Source: Burhinus oedicnemus | Taxonomy: Eukaryota > Chordata > Aves > Charadriiformes > Burhinidae | Assembly: GCA_008921705.1 (NCBI GenBank) | Contig: VFFE01007030.1 | Coordinates: forward strand, 973,201 to 1,037,200 | DNA length: 64,000 nucleotides | Reading direction: 5' to 3' | In this document: in pieces, positions 50,698 through 61,336 of the stretch | Numbering within the stretch: position 1 is the first letter of the stretch | Layout: each line of letters begins with the position of its first letter | The notes under the pieces: generated by a model | What the model was told of the DNA's origin: nothing | The model's input: only the letters and a program-made list of their open reading frames with translations | Database searches by the model: none | Translations under genes and position numbers: made by a program

Positions 50698-51811
50698 GAC
50701 TAATACGGAGAGGAAGAGTAAGATGGAAGTGAAGTATATGGGATGGCCAAGCTACCTTATGGAAAACTGGGAATGACCTGGCTATTCTTGTCTACTGCTA
50801 CTCCGTACTGAAAATGTATTAATTTAAAAGGTTCTGGACTGAACGAGGAGCAAATCCTGTATACCTTGCAAAAACCCAGAACAAATCCTCAGCCCAAATG
50901 CTTTCACCAGGTTGCTGTGACGGTCCTATACTCCGTCACTCCCCCAGCAAAGTCAGGGCATCTGACCACTTCCTCATCAGCCCTTTGACAGAAGCCCACT
51001 GCAGGAATTGGAATTTCCCTTCTCAGTAAAGGAACAGACAGGCTATTGCTGTAAGTAATGGAAATGCAACACCTATTTTGCCTGTTCTTTCTGTCTCTAG
51101 TGCATACCTCATGAAAGAGCCATCGCTGGATTTAAAACCAGAATAGTTCATCCACTAGGCAATGACATCATCTGTAGACCAGTTTTCAAGGACTAAACCA
51201 GACCTCATTCTGAATAGGGAAAAATTTTACTGTTAATTTTTTTAGAACTGTCAGCTGCACACATGCCACTGGGAATAAGTAATGAGCCTACTCATATGGA
51301 GGCTACTTTTTGATAAAGAACTTTGAGATAAACATGTCTATCGTGTGACATTTGGGAGTACAAAAGCGTTAAACAGGATTGAATGGAGGGAGAAAAGAAA
51401 GGATTTCAGTCCTAGAGTACAATCTACATTTCATTCAAGTGAATGGAAGTCTTGACTTCGATTTGAAGAGAAGTTGCAGTCTACCCAAAAGGAGCTATAG
51501 GTCCCAATTTTTAAGCACAACATTTGCAAAACTTCTCAGGAAAGTCTACTATACAAGTTACAGTTGGCCACTTTTGAGTTCATCATATATTCTAAGACTT
51601 GTTTCAGCTGCATGTGTGCATTAGTATTGTATGACATACACAGAACGAACAGTTTTTATTGATTTAAATTTTGACCAAAATACTTTTTTACGTGCACTTT
51701 TACAATGAACAGTGCAAACAGTGCTTCAAGCATGCAGTCATACATTTCTTTCACTAGGATCAGCATTGGGTACTTGTAATTACTGAAGTATTGTACTATA
51801 TACAGGCATAT

Positions 51812-53716
51812 ACAGGGGCAGGCCACTCATGAGGACTACAAAGATGTTGTGAGGCTATGTAGGGAGAAAATTAGAAAGGCCAAAGCCCAGCTAGAACTTA
51901 ACCTGGCTTCTGATGTTAAGGACAATAAAAAAAGCTTCTATAAATACATTAGCAATAAAAGGAGGACTAAGGGGAATCTCCATCCTTTATTAGATAGGGG
52001 TGGAAACACAGGAACCAAAGATGAGGAAAAGGCTGAGGTACTTAATGCCTCCTTTGCCTCAGTCTTTAATAGTAAGACCAGTTATTCTTGGGGTATCCAG
52101 CCCCCTGAACTGGAAGACAGGGATGGGGAGCAGAATGAAGCCCCCATAATCCAAGGGGAAATGGTGAGGGACCTGCTACAGTACTTAGACATACACAAGT
52201 CTATGGGGCCGGATGGGATCCACCCAAGGGTACTGAGGGAGCTGGCAGAAGTGCTCACAAGCCACTTTCCATCATTTATCAGCAGTCCTGGCTAACCAGG
52301 GAGGTTAGCAAGCGTGATGCCCATCCACAAGAAGGGCCGGAAGGAGGATCCAGAGAACTACAGGCCTGTCAGTCTGACTTCGATGCCAGGGAAGGTTATG
52401 GAACAGATCATCCTGAGTGCCATTATGTGGCACATGCAGGACAACCAGGTGACCAGGGCCAGTCAGCATGGCTTCATGAAATGCAGGTTCTGCTTGACAA
52501 ACCTTATCTCCTTCTGTGACAAGGTGACCCACTTAGTAGACAAGGGAAAGGCTGTGGATGTTGTTTACCTAGACTTCAGTAAAGCCTTTGTCACCATTTC
52601 TGACAGCATTCTCCTGGAGAAACTGGCTGATCATGGCTTGGATGGGTGTACTCTTTGCTGGGTAAAAAACTGGTTGGAAGGCTGGGCCCAAAGAGTGGTG
52701 GTGAATGGAGTTAAATCCAGTTGGTGGCTGGTCACAAGTGGTGTTCCCCAGGGCTCAGTACAGCAGCCAGTTCTACTTAATACCTTTACCAACAACCTGG
52801 ATGAGGGAATCAAGTGCACCCTCAGTAAGTTTGCAGATGACACCAAGTTAGGTGGGAGCGTTGACCTGCTTGAGGGTAGGATGGCCCTGCAGAGGGATCT
52901 GGACAGACTGGATCAATAGGCTGAGGCCAATGGTATGAAGTTCAACATGGCCAAGTGCTGGGTCCTGCACATGGGTCACAACAACCCCATGCAGCGCTAC
53001 CAGCTTGGGAAGGAGTGGCTGGAAAGCTGCTTGGCGGAAAAGGACCTGGGGGTGTTGGTCAATAGCCAGCTGAATATGAGCCAGCAGTGTGCCCAGGTGG
53101 CCAAGGCCAACAGCATCCTGGCCTGTATCAGGAATAGTGTGGTGAGAAGGACTAGGGAGGTGATCGTCCCCCTGTACTTAGCACTGGTGAGACCCCACCT
53201 TGAACACTGTTTGCAGTTTTGGGCCCCTCACTACAAGCAAGACATTGAGGTACTGGAGCATGTCCAGAGAAGGGCAACAAAGCCGGTGAGGTGTCTAGAG
53301 CACAAGTCTCATGAGGAACAGCTGAGGGAACCAGGATTGTTTAGCCTGGAGAAGAGGAGGCTGAGGGCAGACCTTATCACTCTCCACAACTACCTGAAAG
53401 GAGGTTGTAGAGAGGTGGGGGTCAGTCTCTTCTCCCAAGTAACAAGTGATAGAAGAAGAGGAAATGGGTTCAAGTTGCACCAGGGGAGGTTTAGGCTGGA
53501 CATTAGGAAAAATTTCTTCACCGAAAGGGTTATCAAGCATTGGAACAGGCTGCCCAGGGAAGTGGTGGAATTGCCATCCCTGGAGGTATTTAAAAGACAG
53601 GTAGATGTGGTGCTTAGGGACATGGTTTAGTGGTGTTCTTTGGCAGTGTTAGGTTTACAGTTGGACTCAATGATCTTAAAGGTCCCTTCCAACCTAGGTG
53701 ATTCTATGGTTCTATA
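51812..53716 (+). mobile_element. CR1 LINE, longest copy in the window, plus strand
   Basis: The left edge lies close to 51,812, where coding homology begins (HEDYKDVVRLCREKIRKAKA-like residues). The right edge is the CR1 3' end: TTGGACTCAATGATCTTAAA at 53,660, GGTCCCTTCCAACCTAGG, GATTCTAT, GGTTCTAT. The first ORF and the endonuclease domain are missing, so it is a 5'-truncated insertion of about 1.9 kb. It lies in opposite orientation to the copies at 34 and 42 kb. The flanks show no obvious target-site duplication. Confidence 0.97.
51849..53630 (+). pseudogene. CR1 ORF2 reverse transcriptase, lightly broken
   Basis: Three successive segments share the same reading frame. The first (51,849-52,295) covers the region before the palm (SNKRRTKGNLHPLLD, then HKSMGPDGIHPRVLRELAEV). 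The second (52,314-52,919) covers the reverse transcriptase core: [37 protein letters not shown], and the catalytic box [10 protein letters not shown] with both aspartates present. The third (52,935-53,630) is the C-terminal domain ending [20 protein letters not shown]. Between the first and second segments the family's SW-T-E block is readable only in another frame (52,280-52,300), so two compensating indels lie there. Between the second and third segments the only defect is TAG at 52,917-52,919 in place of the tryptophan codon seen in relatives ([15 protein letters not shown]). It lacks the N-terminal endonuclease and start and cannot be autonomous. Confidence 0.95.
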
Positions 53717-54820
53717 TTTTAACCAACATTCTTAATGCTGTAATTGCAGGAATCTATCAACGTTATAATCAGTTGGTAAATTTGGAAATGCACATGTTTG
53801 GGTACCTGCCTGCATAAAACTGCATACGCACAGATTCCAGAACTTGGAAATGAGGCCTATAAATCAGGTGCTCCAAATGGTAATCCAATGACAGCCCTGC
53901 AATCCACACTACTACACATAGTACAAATTAATCCGAAAGATTCTGGCATACTGAATTACCAAACTCCATCAGAAGACGATACCCAGTAAGAGAGATGATT
54001 GGTGTGATGAGAAATGATGGATATTGTGGTGTAACTCACTCTGCTTTCCTTGGTGCTGGCATACATGAACTTACACCAGCATAAAAACTATGGCAAAAAC
54101 ATACACCAGGCCGTTTCTTCATAAGCAAGCAAAAATAGTTCATCTATTCACTAGATGAGGAGGAAATACTATAAGCCAAGGAACGGACAGAAATCAGGAT
54201 GCCCCAAAGCCTTCCTGGAGTCCTACCAAAGAAACTTTAGTGTGGGGAAATTGGCCTTCCACAACCAACCTTTTCCAGTCCCTCTGGATTTGAATGAGCA
54301 ACCTTAAACAAAAGCTTAAAGTGCTTTGCTTTTTAAAAGAGGGTGTTGGACTGACATGCTTAACCATAAAGACTAGCTCGTCTTTCTTTTAAATCAACAG
54401 TTGCACCCACTTAAGAGGCACCAAAGGGGCACTGTGGTTTTCTTTTAAAGATTAAAAAAAGAGAAGCGGAGAAAGAAATATATCCCCTTATTTCCTTCAA
54501 ATTGCTAGTACTTCAGGAGCTTCTGAAGCACTGGACTATTTTATTAAAATTGCCTCTTGGTAGCATTATAGTGTTGCCAAAAAGTACTGCTCACTGCAGT
54601 GATTAAAAAGTTGCTCTTTCTTAGGAAAGCTTTGAATTGTTTACTCTGTCCCCCCAACAGTAGCAAGTGAGCAAAGGGCATGCTTTTAAAAAATAAATTA
54701 AGACAAATAAAAAACTTAGCACAATGGAATCAAATCCCTGTCTTCCCTCAGTAAATATATCTAATATCACATGCCTATTCAGAGTGGGAAGAAGGGATTT
54801 CCCCTCAGTAACCTCTGTGA
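53717..54820. other. Gene-free stretch after CR1
   Basis: No gene was recognised. AT-rich with short open frames only. Confidence 0.5.
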
Positions 54821-54908
54821 GAGCAAGAGAGGAGAGAACGCAATTGTTCCCCATCTCATTGTATGCGTTACTAAGCCGTGATGCCAGCCACATGCTGATT
54901 ATCTCTCG

Positions 54909-55025
54909 TGTTACATAAAGTGCTCTCCTGCGGCGCCAATTGCCTGCCATGTTGTCTGTATCCTGTTACATAAAGCGTTATCCTGTACCGCCGCGCCCTG
55001 TGCCAAAGCGCTATTCTGTGCTACC
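54909..55025. repeat. Three degenerate CpG-bearing tandem units
   Basis: TGTTACATAAAGTGCTCTCC followed by TGCGGCGCC at 54,909 recurs at 54,964 as TGTTACATAAAGCGTTATCC followed by TGTACCGCCGCGCC. A third, more diverged unit starts at 54,999 (TGTGCCAAAGCGCTATTCTG then TGCTACC). The first twelve bases of units one and two are identical and 55 bases apart. CpG dinucleotides are dense here compared with the AT-rich flanks. The arrangement could be part of a retroviral-type LTR or a regulatory repeat, but no family was recognised. Confidence 0.6.
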
Positions 55026-58000
55026 ATGCTCCCCGTCTTCAGAGCTCAAACGCCCTTTGTTTCCAGGCCAACAATCTTAAAAGCCACCTAATGATTAAAA
55101 CAAAAGAAGAATACTTCTCAATAAACTGTGATTTTGCAGTTACACTGTAAAAAGAGAGAGAACACAAAATAATTGTTGCTCAGGGATCCTGAAGGATACG
55201 AGAGAGATGTATGAAAAGATCCCGTTAAAGACAGGTTGGCTGCACGGATTGCTGTCTGCGATGTCTACACATTTGCATCATTTAAGGGTTGTTCTGAAGA
55301 CAGCATTTTATCTGTCTCAACGTTTTCCTAAGGCAGTCCTGAGATCAGCTGTACTGCTTAAGATGAAAGCACCCTTGGAGTAAAACACACCCAGAATAGC
55401 TGTCTCTCGTGATGTATTGCAATAACACGTTGTCAAAGGGCTCTGTTGCTCCAGCGATCCGTAAACATGCTGTAACATCAGAACGATGCAGGAGTGATGA
55501 TGTGTTACTAGAAAGATGGCAGCGGTATAGGAGGAGCACATCTAGAAGCAGAGTTCACCTGACTATAGGCTGACAGCCAATTCACACAGTACAGTATAAC
55601 AGAAACTGCTCTTTTGGGTGGCCTAGCGGGAACGAAACTGCTACATCAGCTGCCCTGGCACTACTGTTTCTGGCAACTGAAAATGGCAAGTCTTACATGC
55701 ACAAAGATAAAGGTTAGGCAAAGGGTTTCCCAGTTGAGGAGAGACGAAAGAGAAACTGAATTATCAAATTTTTGTGAGGCCACAGAAAATAGAATCTCAT
55801 CTCCCAGGGCTCGTGGCCTTTTCTACAACAGTGCTTTGTAAAGAAGGACTGACAGCCAGCAATACTATATATTTTTCCCTTGAATCACTGTATGAGGCTA
55901 AGAGGTATTTTAGTATAAATCTTTCAATTTGCTGTTTTCAGTGTTTTGTAAATATTTCTCAGATCTCAAATAACCCTCTCTTGTATCTGGTAACATGTTC
56001 ATCAAATATCAACCTGATGTATCTTCAGGAGCAAAGAAATCCTGCCCAAAAAAATCCCTCCCTCTGCCTGGTCAATCTCACTTACAGGGTCAAGATTAAC
56101 TCCAGTGATGAGATTTCAACTTCGCTGACTCAAACAGTCTTACTCCCAGTCACGTGATGAAGGCTGGGGAGGAAGATGCATTACTACTTCATTTAAATCA
56201 TTGCCTCTTGAGACTTTACTACAAAGACATAGGGCAAAGATGCCAGACATAAGGGTGCACTAAGTTTGTAATTATCAGTTTCCCTGCAGTTCTACATCAG
56301 ACCTCATACTACAGGAGTCAAGTATCAAAAACAAAGAAATACAGCCCAGTACAACCTTTCCACATTATTAGTCTCGGATATTGCTATTGGTGTATTCTGG
56401 TTTTGTGAAAACATGAACATTGTCTTGTAAAATTGGACTTACAGAGAAAGTTTACAAGAAAATAATGGCAAGGCTCTGCTTGAAAAAGGTTCAAAAAGAT
56501 TCAAGATTCAAAAAGCATTAAGAAAATCCCAAACCCTGTCACAAAGCATTTAGCTTATACAGAGGAACTAGCAGAGAAACAATATTATTGCCTTCATCCA
56601 AAACCCACAGCAGAGACTTTCCATTTGTTACTAGTAGCTTTGAACTGGGACAAAATTGCTCAATTTTTGTGCTACAATGACCCTCTCCTAGAACCACGCA
56701 AGAAAATACAGTGGCTTTGAAGACAGCTTAATAAATAAAAGGAAAAAAAATCAATGATAGATAGTAGCCTCATGGTGCATGAACACTATGGAAGTGTTGT
56801 CGTTTTTTTAAAGTTAAAGTAATGCAATCGATGTGTCTTTTCTAGATAAGCTTTCAGCTGTAATGCTCCTGTTCTTGTACTGTAGATTGTCTCATACTGC
56901 ACCATACATTCTTTATCCCCCTCTATTGCATCCCTAGGGTCAAAGGTAGAAGACAGAAAAATTCCTGGAATAATATCCCCAATAAATTACTACTAACTAT
57001 TATAATTCAACATGGGCATATAAACGGCACTTTAAAGAAAATTGAATTTGTTGAAAATTAAAGCAAACCCGGTGTTACTTTGAACAAGAGGCTCACTGAT
57101 TGTTTTCAGATTTCCATTATAAAATAGGCTTTTTTGTTTTATGTGTTATATACCCTCTGAGGAAAGGAACTGTACCTCAAAACATATGGGTGTTCAGAAT
57201 CTTGATTTTTAAATACAATGCTCCATGCCCATAAAACTCTGCTTGGAAGCCAAGGAATTTATAACAAGGTGCATAACAGCAAACCTGAAAGAAGGCTAAA
57301 GATGAAGAAAAACAGAGCTTGTACTCATTAATTAAAATAAGTAATAAGAGAGCATAGAAGTGAAAGTTACCTTAATTTGGGGACGAATATCTGTGGTTTA
57401 ATTTAGTGTCATCTTCTCGCTATCTGTGGGTGTACGGGCACTGAAATACGCAAGAATACAGAGTAATAAACAGACATTTATTTTCTGGAGCAGGCATATT
57501 GTTTTCAGTCTACTGCATGGTGCTTTCATTTTATTGCTGCAATATGTTACACTAAGAGCATGAAGAAGGGACCCTGCTATCTGGACGTTAAGGAATTTTT
57601 TCATGCACAGCTTTTCTTTTAAAAAACATGTTCTGTTAGAACAACAAGCTTACAGATCTTATTTTAAACTAAGTGCTATATAAACTGGAATGCTGTTAAA
57701 TATTCTCTTACAGCATAAGCCATGACTGAGCGTGCCTCGCTAAGATTCAGGGTATGTCTTGAGTGTGTTTCAGCCTTGTGTATTCAACCACCTGTGAAGT
57801 GTGCTTATAATCCACTAATGCACACCTGGGAGAAGCCTTTTACTATTGGAGGAATGGCTCATTAATTTTACATTACAAAAAAATGTAAACACTCATTTTT
57901 GACTGGGTTTATGCAACATATCCTTTTATTACAGAAAGTATTTCCAGTGAGGGGTAAGAGCATGGGAAGGCGAAGGTTATAATTGTTTTTTATCTAGGTT

Positions 58001-59574
58001 GTCCAAAACCTTGTTTTTTCTATTACCTAATGGACTTATTTTCCCTCTCTCCGCCCTTAGGTGCAGAAGTTTTAGTACTTGTCTATGGCTGTACTCTGCA
58101 TCCATCCTTTCATTAAAAGCTGAGACCAATATGCCAAAAGGGCCACAGAGTTGTAGCTTAAAAGGAAAACTTGACAAGACAAGAAGAAGCAATTAAAAAT
58201 ATTTTCCCTTACAAAGGACACTTCCTGCTCCCACTCCCTGCTCTACTACCTATCCCATTCTCATGCAGTAATACTTTATTTCAACCCATCAGGATTTCTT
58301 TCACATGTACAGACTCAGCCTGATGGAGACGCGAAACCCCTACCTGCATGACCCAGGTGAGCACTGCTGTGATTTTTCTAAAAAGACTCACCCAGCCAGT
58401 CAGAGTGTAGTGTTGAATAGTCAAAATCCACACCCAGAATCTGATCGTTTACATTTGCAAATGCTTTCTGACATTTCAGATCCATCAGTCCCCTCCTGAT
58501 GATCCCTCTGGACCTGGCAACCACCATCTTTCTTGCAGGCCTACGAGCAAGTGGAGAAGAGGAACTGGGAAACACTTGGCTTCAAGGCTACTCATATGGG
58601 ACCAGCGACCAGTAGTCTGCCCGCATGCACAAACCGCTAGTTTGTCCATGCAATCAAAGTTGCACAGTTAAACTGCATGCACAACAGTTGTATGAACAAT
58701 CCTGGGCTTCGCAAGTTTTGGAAGTCAGGCTCTGCAACTGTAAAATTATACACTTGATATATATTAGTAAGTACAGTAAATAGAGTATAATTAGAACACA
58801 ATACAACGTACTATTTTTCACTGCTTTTTATTCTTACTTCCCTAGAGCTACAAAATGAGCTTCTAATGAGCTTTGGGTAGTCACATAAATAGAAAACCTA
58901 ACGTTGTAATGCCTGATAGTGATCTAAACTGCTTAGATATGTTTTGTATTACACCACAAAACAGTGGTTTGTTCATGGAATGGAACAAAATTTCATGTGT
59001 TACTCATACTTTGGCCCTAGGCACGCATGTGTTGAAACCATAATCCCCAATGCATTTCAGAATATGTTTGGACAACCTAAGTTGCTCTGTGAAAATGACC
59101 CAAAAGGAAAACCCCCTATCCATTAAAAACGCAAATTACTGAGACCTCAATGTTTAAGTGTAGCCTACAGCATATACTGAAAAATTTCCAGTACACTGCT
59201 TATTTTCCTAGTGAAAAAAGAAAAAGGAAGAAGATGAGAAGAATGCATTCAGGAACCATATAGGAAAGCTGTAAACTAGATGTATATGGATAAACATTAT
59301 AGCATTCTGCCCAAAAGAAACAAAATATTCTATGCCAAGACAGGCAATGTCCCCACTGAAATGTCTTCAAATATGACTGCACAGATATACACTGATTTCA
59401 TGTAGATGGGTTCTCCCTAACATTTGCAACTTGTTCTTTCTTTTCTTTTTCTCTTGCAAGGAGAATAACATGAAAAGTCAGAGAAGAGTACTGACAATAG
59501 CAGAAAATATTTCCCCCTGCTCTAGTAGTTCCTTACAGATATTAGGCAGACCCTTGTATGGGAAGTGTAAGTTG
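55026..59574. other. Gene-free stretch, first part unusually CpG-containing
   Basis: From 55,026 to about 55,560 CpG dinucleotides remain more frequent than elsewhere (GATACGAGAG, CACGGATTGC, CAGCGATCCG, GAACGATGCA), which fits a younger insertion or a once unmethylated element that includes the tandem units just upstream. After that the sequence is ordinary AT-rich DNA. Frames such as 55,774-56,157 plus (127 codons) have no recognisable domain. Confidence 0.45.
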
Positions 59575-59755
59575 GTGTTACCCTCACAACATCCCTGCAA
59601 GGCCAATGGATAAACAGATGGGTATACAGACAGACTGACAAACCAGTAGATTAGTGCATAGAAACTAAGTGAATTACCAAGAGTCAAACAAGGAATTTGC
59701 TGCAGTAAAGAAATGGATCCAGATCCTCCAAGTTCTTGTCCAGTGTTTCAAACAC
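59575..59755 (-). repeat. MIR/CORE-SINE relic, minus strand, with internal GACA-like stretch
   Basis: On the plus strand the reverse complement of MIR is readable in order: TGTTACCCTCACAACATCCC then TGCAAGG at 59,575 (MIR: CCTCACAACAACCCTATGAGG), ACAGATGGG, GAAACTAAGTGAATTACCAA, GAGTCAAACAAGGAATTTGC, and GGATCCAGATCCTCCAAG near 59,715. Between the second and third blocks lies a piece (GGTATACAGACAGACTGACA) that looks like a GACA-type expansion rather than the usual GAGGCACAGAGAGG segment. It is an old SINE without coding capacity. Confidence 0.75.
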
Positions 59756-61312
59756 AAGGTCATCTCCAAAAAATGGTACTTCTTCACCAGGTAACAACTA
59801 ATACATTTATACTACTTCTAGCTGTTTATTATTTTATCTGCAGAAGCTGAAGCTTCAGTAGATTATTTTTATAGCCACTTAAGTCACTATTTTATGCAGA
59901 TGGACCAGAACTGAAGCTTAAAAACAAAGAATGAATAGATTTGAGAAGGTTTAGACATAAAAGTCCACCTCTACATTCTTAAAAAATATGTTTTTATGCA
60001 TTACCTTCGTTTCCCAAACTGGGAACCCAAACAAAACAGATTCCAATTGACATTACGTATTTGGATTAATCCTTTCTGCTTTTACTTCTTCAGAGTAATT
60101 CAAGGAATAAACAGCCTCTTTATTGTTCATATAAGCATTCCTATACAGGTAACTAGAAAAAGTGCTAACATTTGATTTGAAACTCACAGGGATAAAAAAG
60201 GTCAACTGCTCCTCATAAAAGATTTACTGTAAGACAGTATACTATACATTAAAAATAAACAGAAAGTTACAGTGATTAATTCTATTGTATTTTTACAACA
60301 GGAAAACAAATCAAAAAAGTGAAAATATTCCCTTGAAATTAAAAAATCCCTTTTGGGAAGGGCTGCATTTCTGTTTCCGCGCAGCACCATTTTACATGAC
60401 GTTGGCTGTGAAAAGGGATTTTCAGCTGGTCTTTAGTGGAATTTATGCTAGTTTTAAGGCCTTTTACATAGCCAGAGGAGTGTAAGGAGCCTTGATGTAA
60501 ATGAAAATCTGTTGTTTAATGTGCACACTCCTCAAAGTAATAAAGATTTTATTATTTTAAAAGTTATGTACACCCACTGTGCAATATCAAATATGCATGT
60601 TGTAAACACAGTGGACCAAGTTCAGACATGATGTAAGCATGTGTAACTCAACTGACTTCAAAGGGACCACTTGTGAAACAGAATACTTCTTAGCACAGCT
60701 ACGGGCTGCAGGATCTATGCTAAGTAGTCACGTTATTTTAAATAGAATTTTTTGAGCAGTATAGTGTTACGCAACATCAGAAAGTAAAGCAGAACTGGGC
60801 TGTCAGTAATCTACGGGGTCGAGTATCAAAAGAATTGTTTGTGACTTCATGCAAGACACAAAAAAACATTTCAAGCAGACTGAAAAGAGCAGACGCTGAG
60901 AGTGCTGAGATGTCACTTCAGAGCAAGAATGGCCACCATTGCTTTAAACCAGAAAAGGCTAATAGTTCACATACACTGGTGCTGTATATAAAAAAAGCAA
61001 TTACTGTGTAGGCAGTGTATGGAGAAAAGAAAAAGGGCAAGGAGCAAGACCTTGCACAGTCTTGGGAAATGGGACCACCATCCAGAAAATGATAAGACCA
61101 GCCAGGATGCTGGCACATGCACTAAAACACAGAGAGCAGAAGACCAGGCAGGAGGTGGCATTGATCTTGTGTATCGTTTTGCAGAACTGCATTCACTCTT
61201 AAACTTTTCAGCATCTACTGCACTGCCTGGCTGTATTCTTACCAATCAAAGTACTTCTGGAAGATAAAAAATGAAGTTGTAGCTGGTAACACGGCAAACA
61301 CTAGTTAGTTAC
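59756..61312. other. Gene-free stretch with an ancient repeat echo
   Basis: At 60,616-60,690 the order CAAGTTCAGACATGATGTAA, GCATGTGTAACTCAACTGAC, TTCAAAGGGACCACTTGTGA resembles the widespread old reptilian repeat with GTAACTCCATTGACTTCAATGG. No gene was seen. The three overlapping minus-strand frames around 60,918-61,245 are mutually inconsistent and not supported. Confidence 0.45.
60616..60690 (+). repeat. Ancient amniote repeat relic
   Basis: GATGTAAGCATGTGTAACTC followed by AACTGACTTCAAAGGGACCA keeps the spacing of the old repeat blocks GGTGTAA, GTGTAACTC, ATTGACTTCAATGGGGCCA. The family name is not certain to me. The match covers about 70 bases and is diverged. Confidence 0.45.
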
Positions 61313-61336
61313 TTTTTTTTTTAAAAAAAAAAAAAA
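61313..61336. repeat. T10-A14 homopolymer junction
   Basis: Ten T residues run directly into fourteen A residues, giving a self-complementary AT block. It is simple sequence and prone to length change. Confidence 0.9.

Larger units (their letters stand above)
47081..51811. other. Gene-free stretch
   Basis: No exon was recognised. A possible MIR-like reverse piece lies near 47,955-48,030 (GGATTATCCCAATTTACACA followed by GAGAGAATGAAAG and GTACAAGGTTATCA), weak. Poly(A) runs are listed separately. Short frames up to 81 codons look like chance. Confidence 0.45.

Noticed and set aside
55774..56157. Plus-strand frame of 127 codons
   Set aside because: No domain and no promoter or splice context that stands out. 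It is treated as chance.
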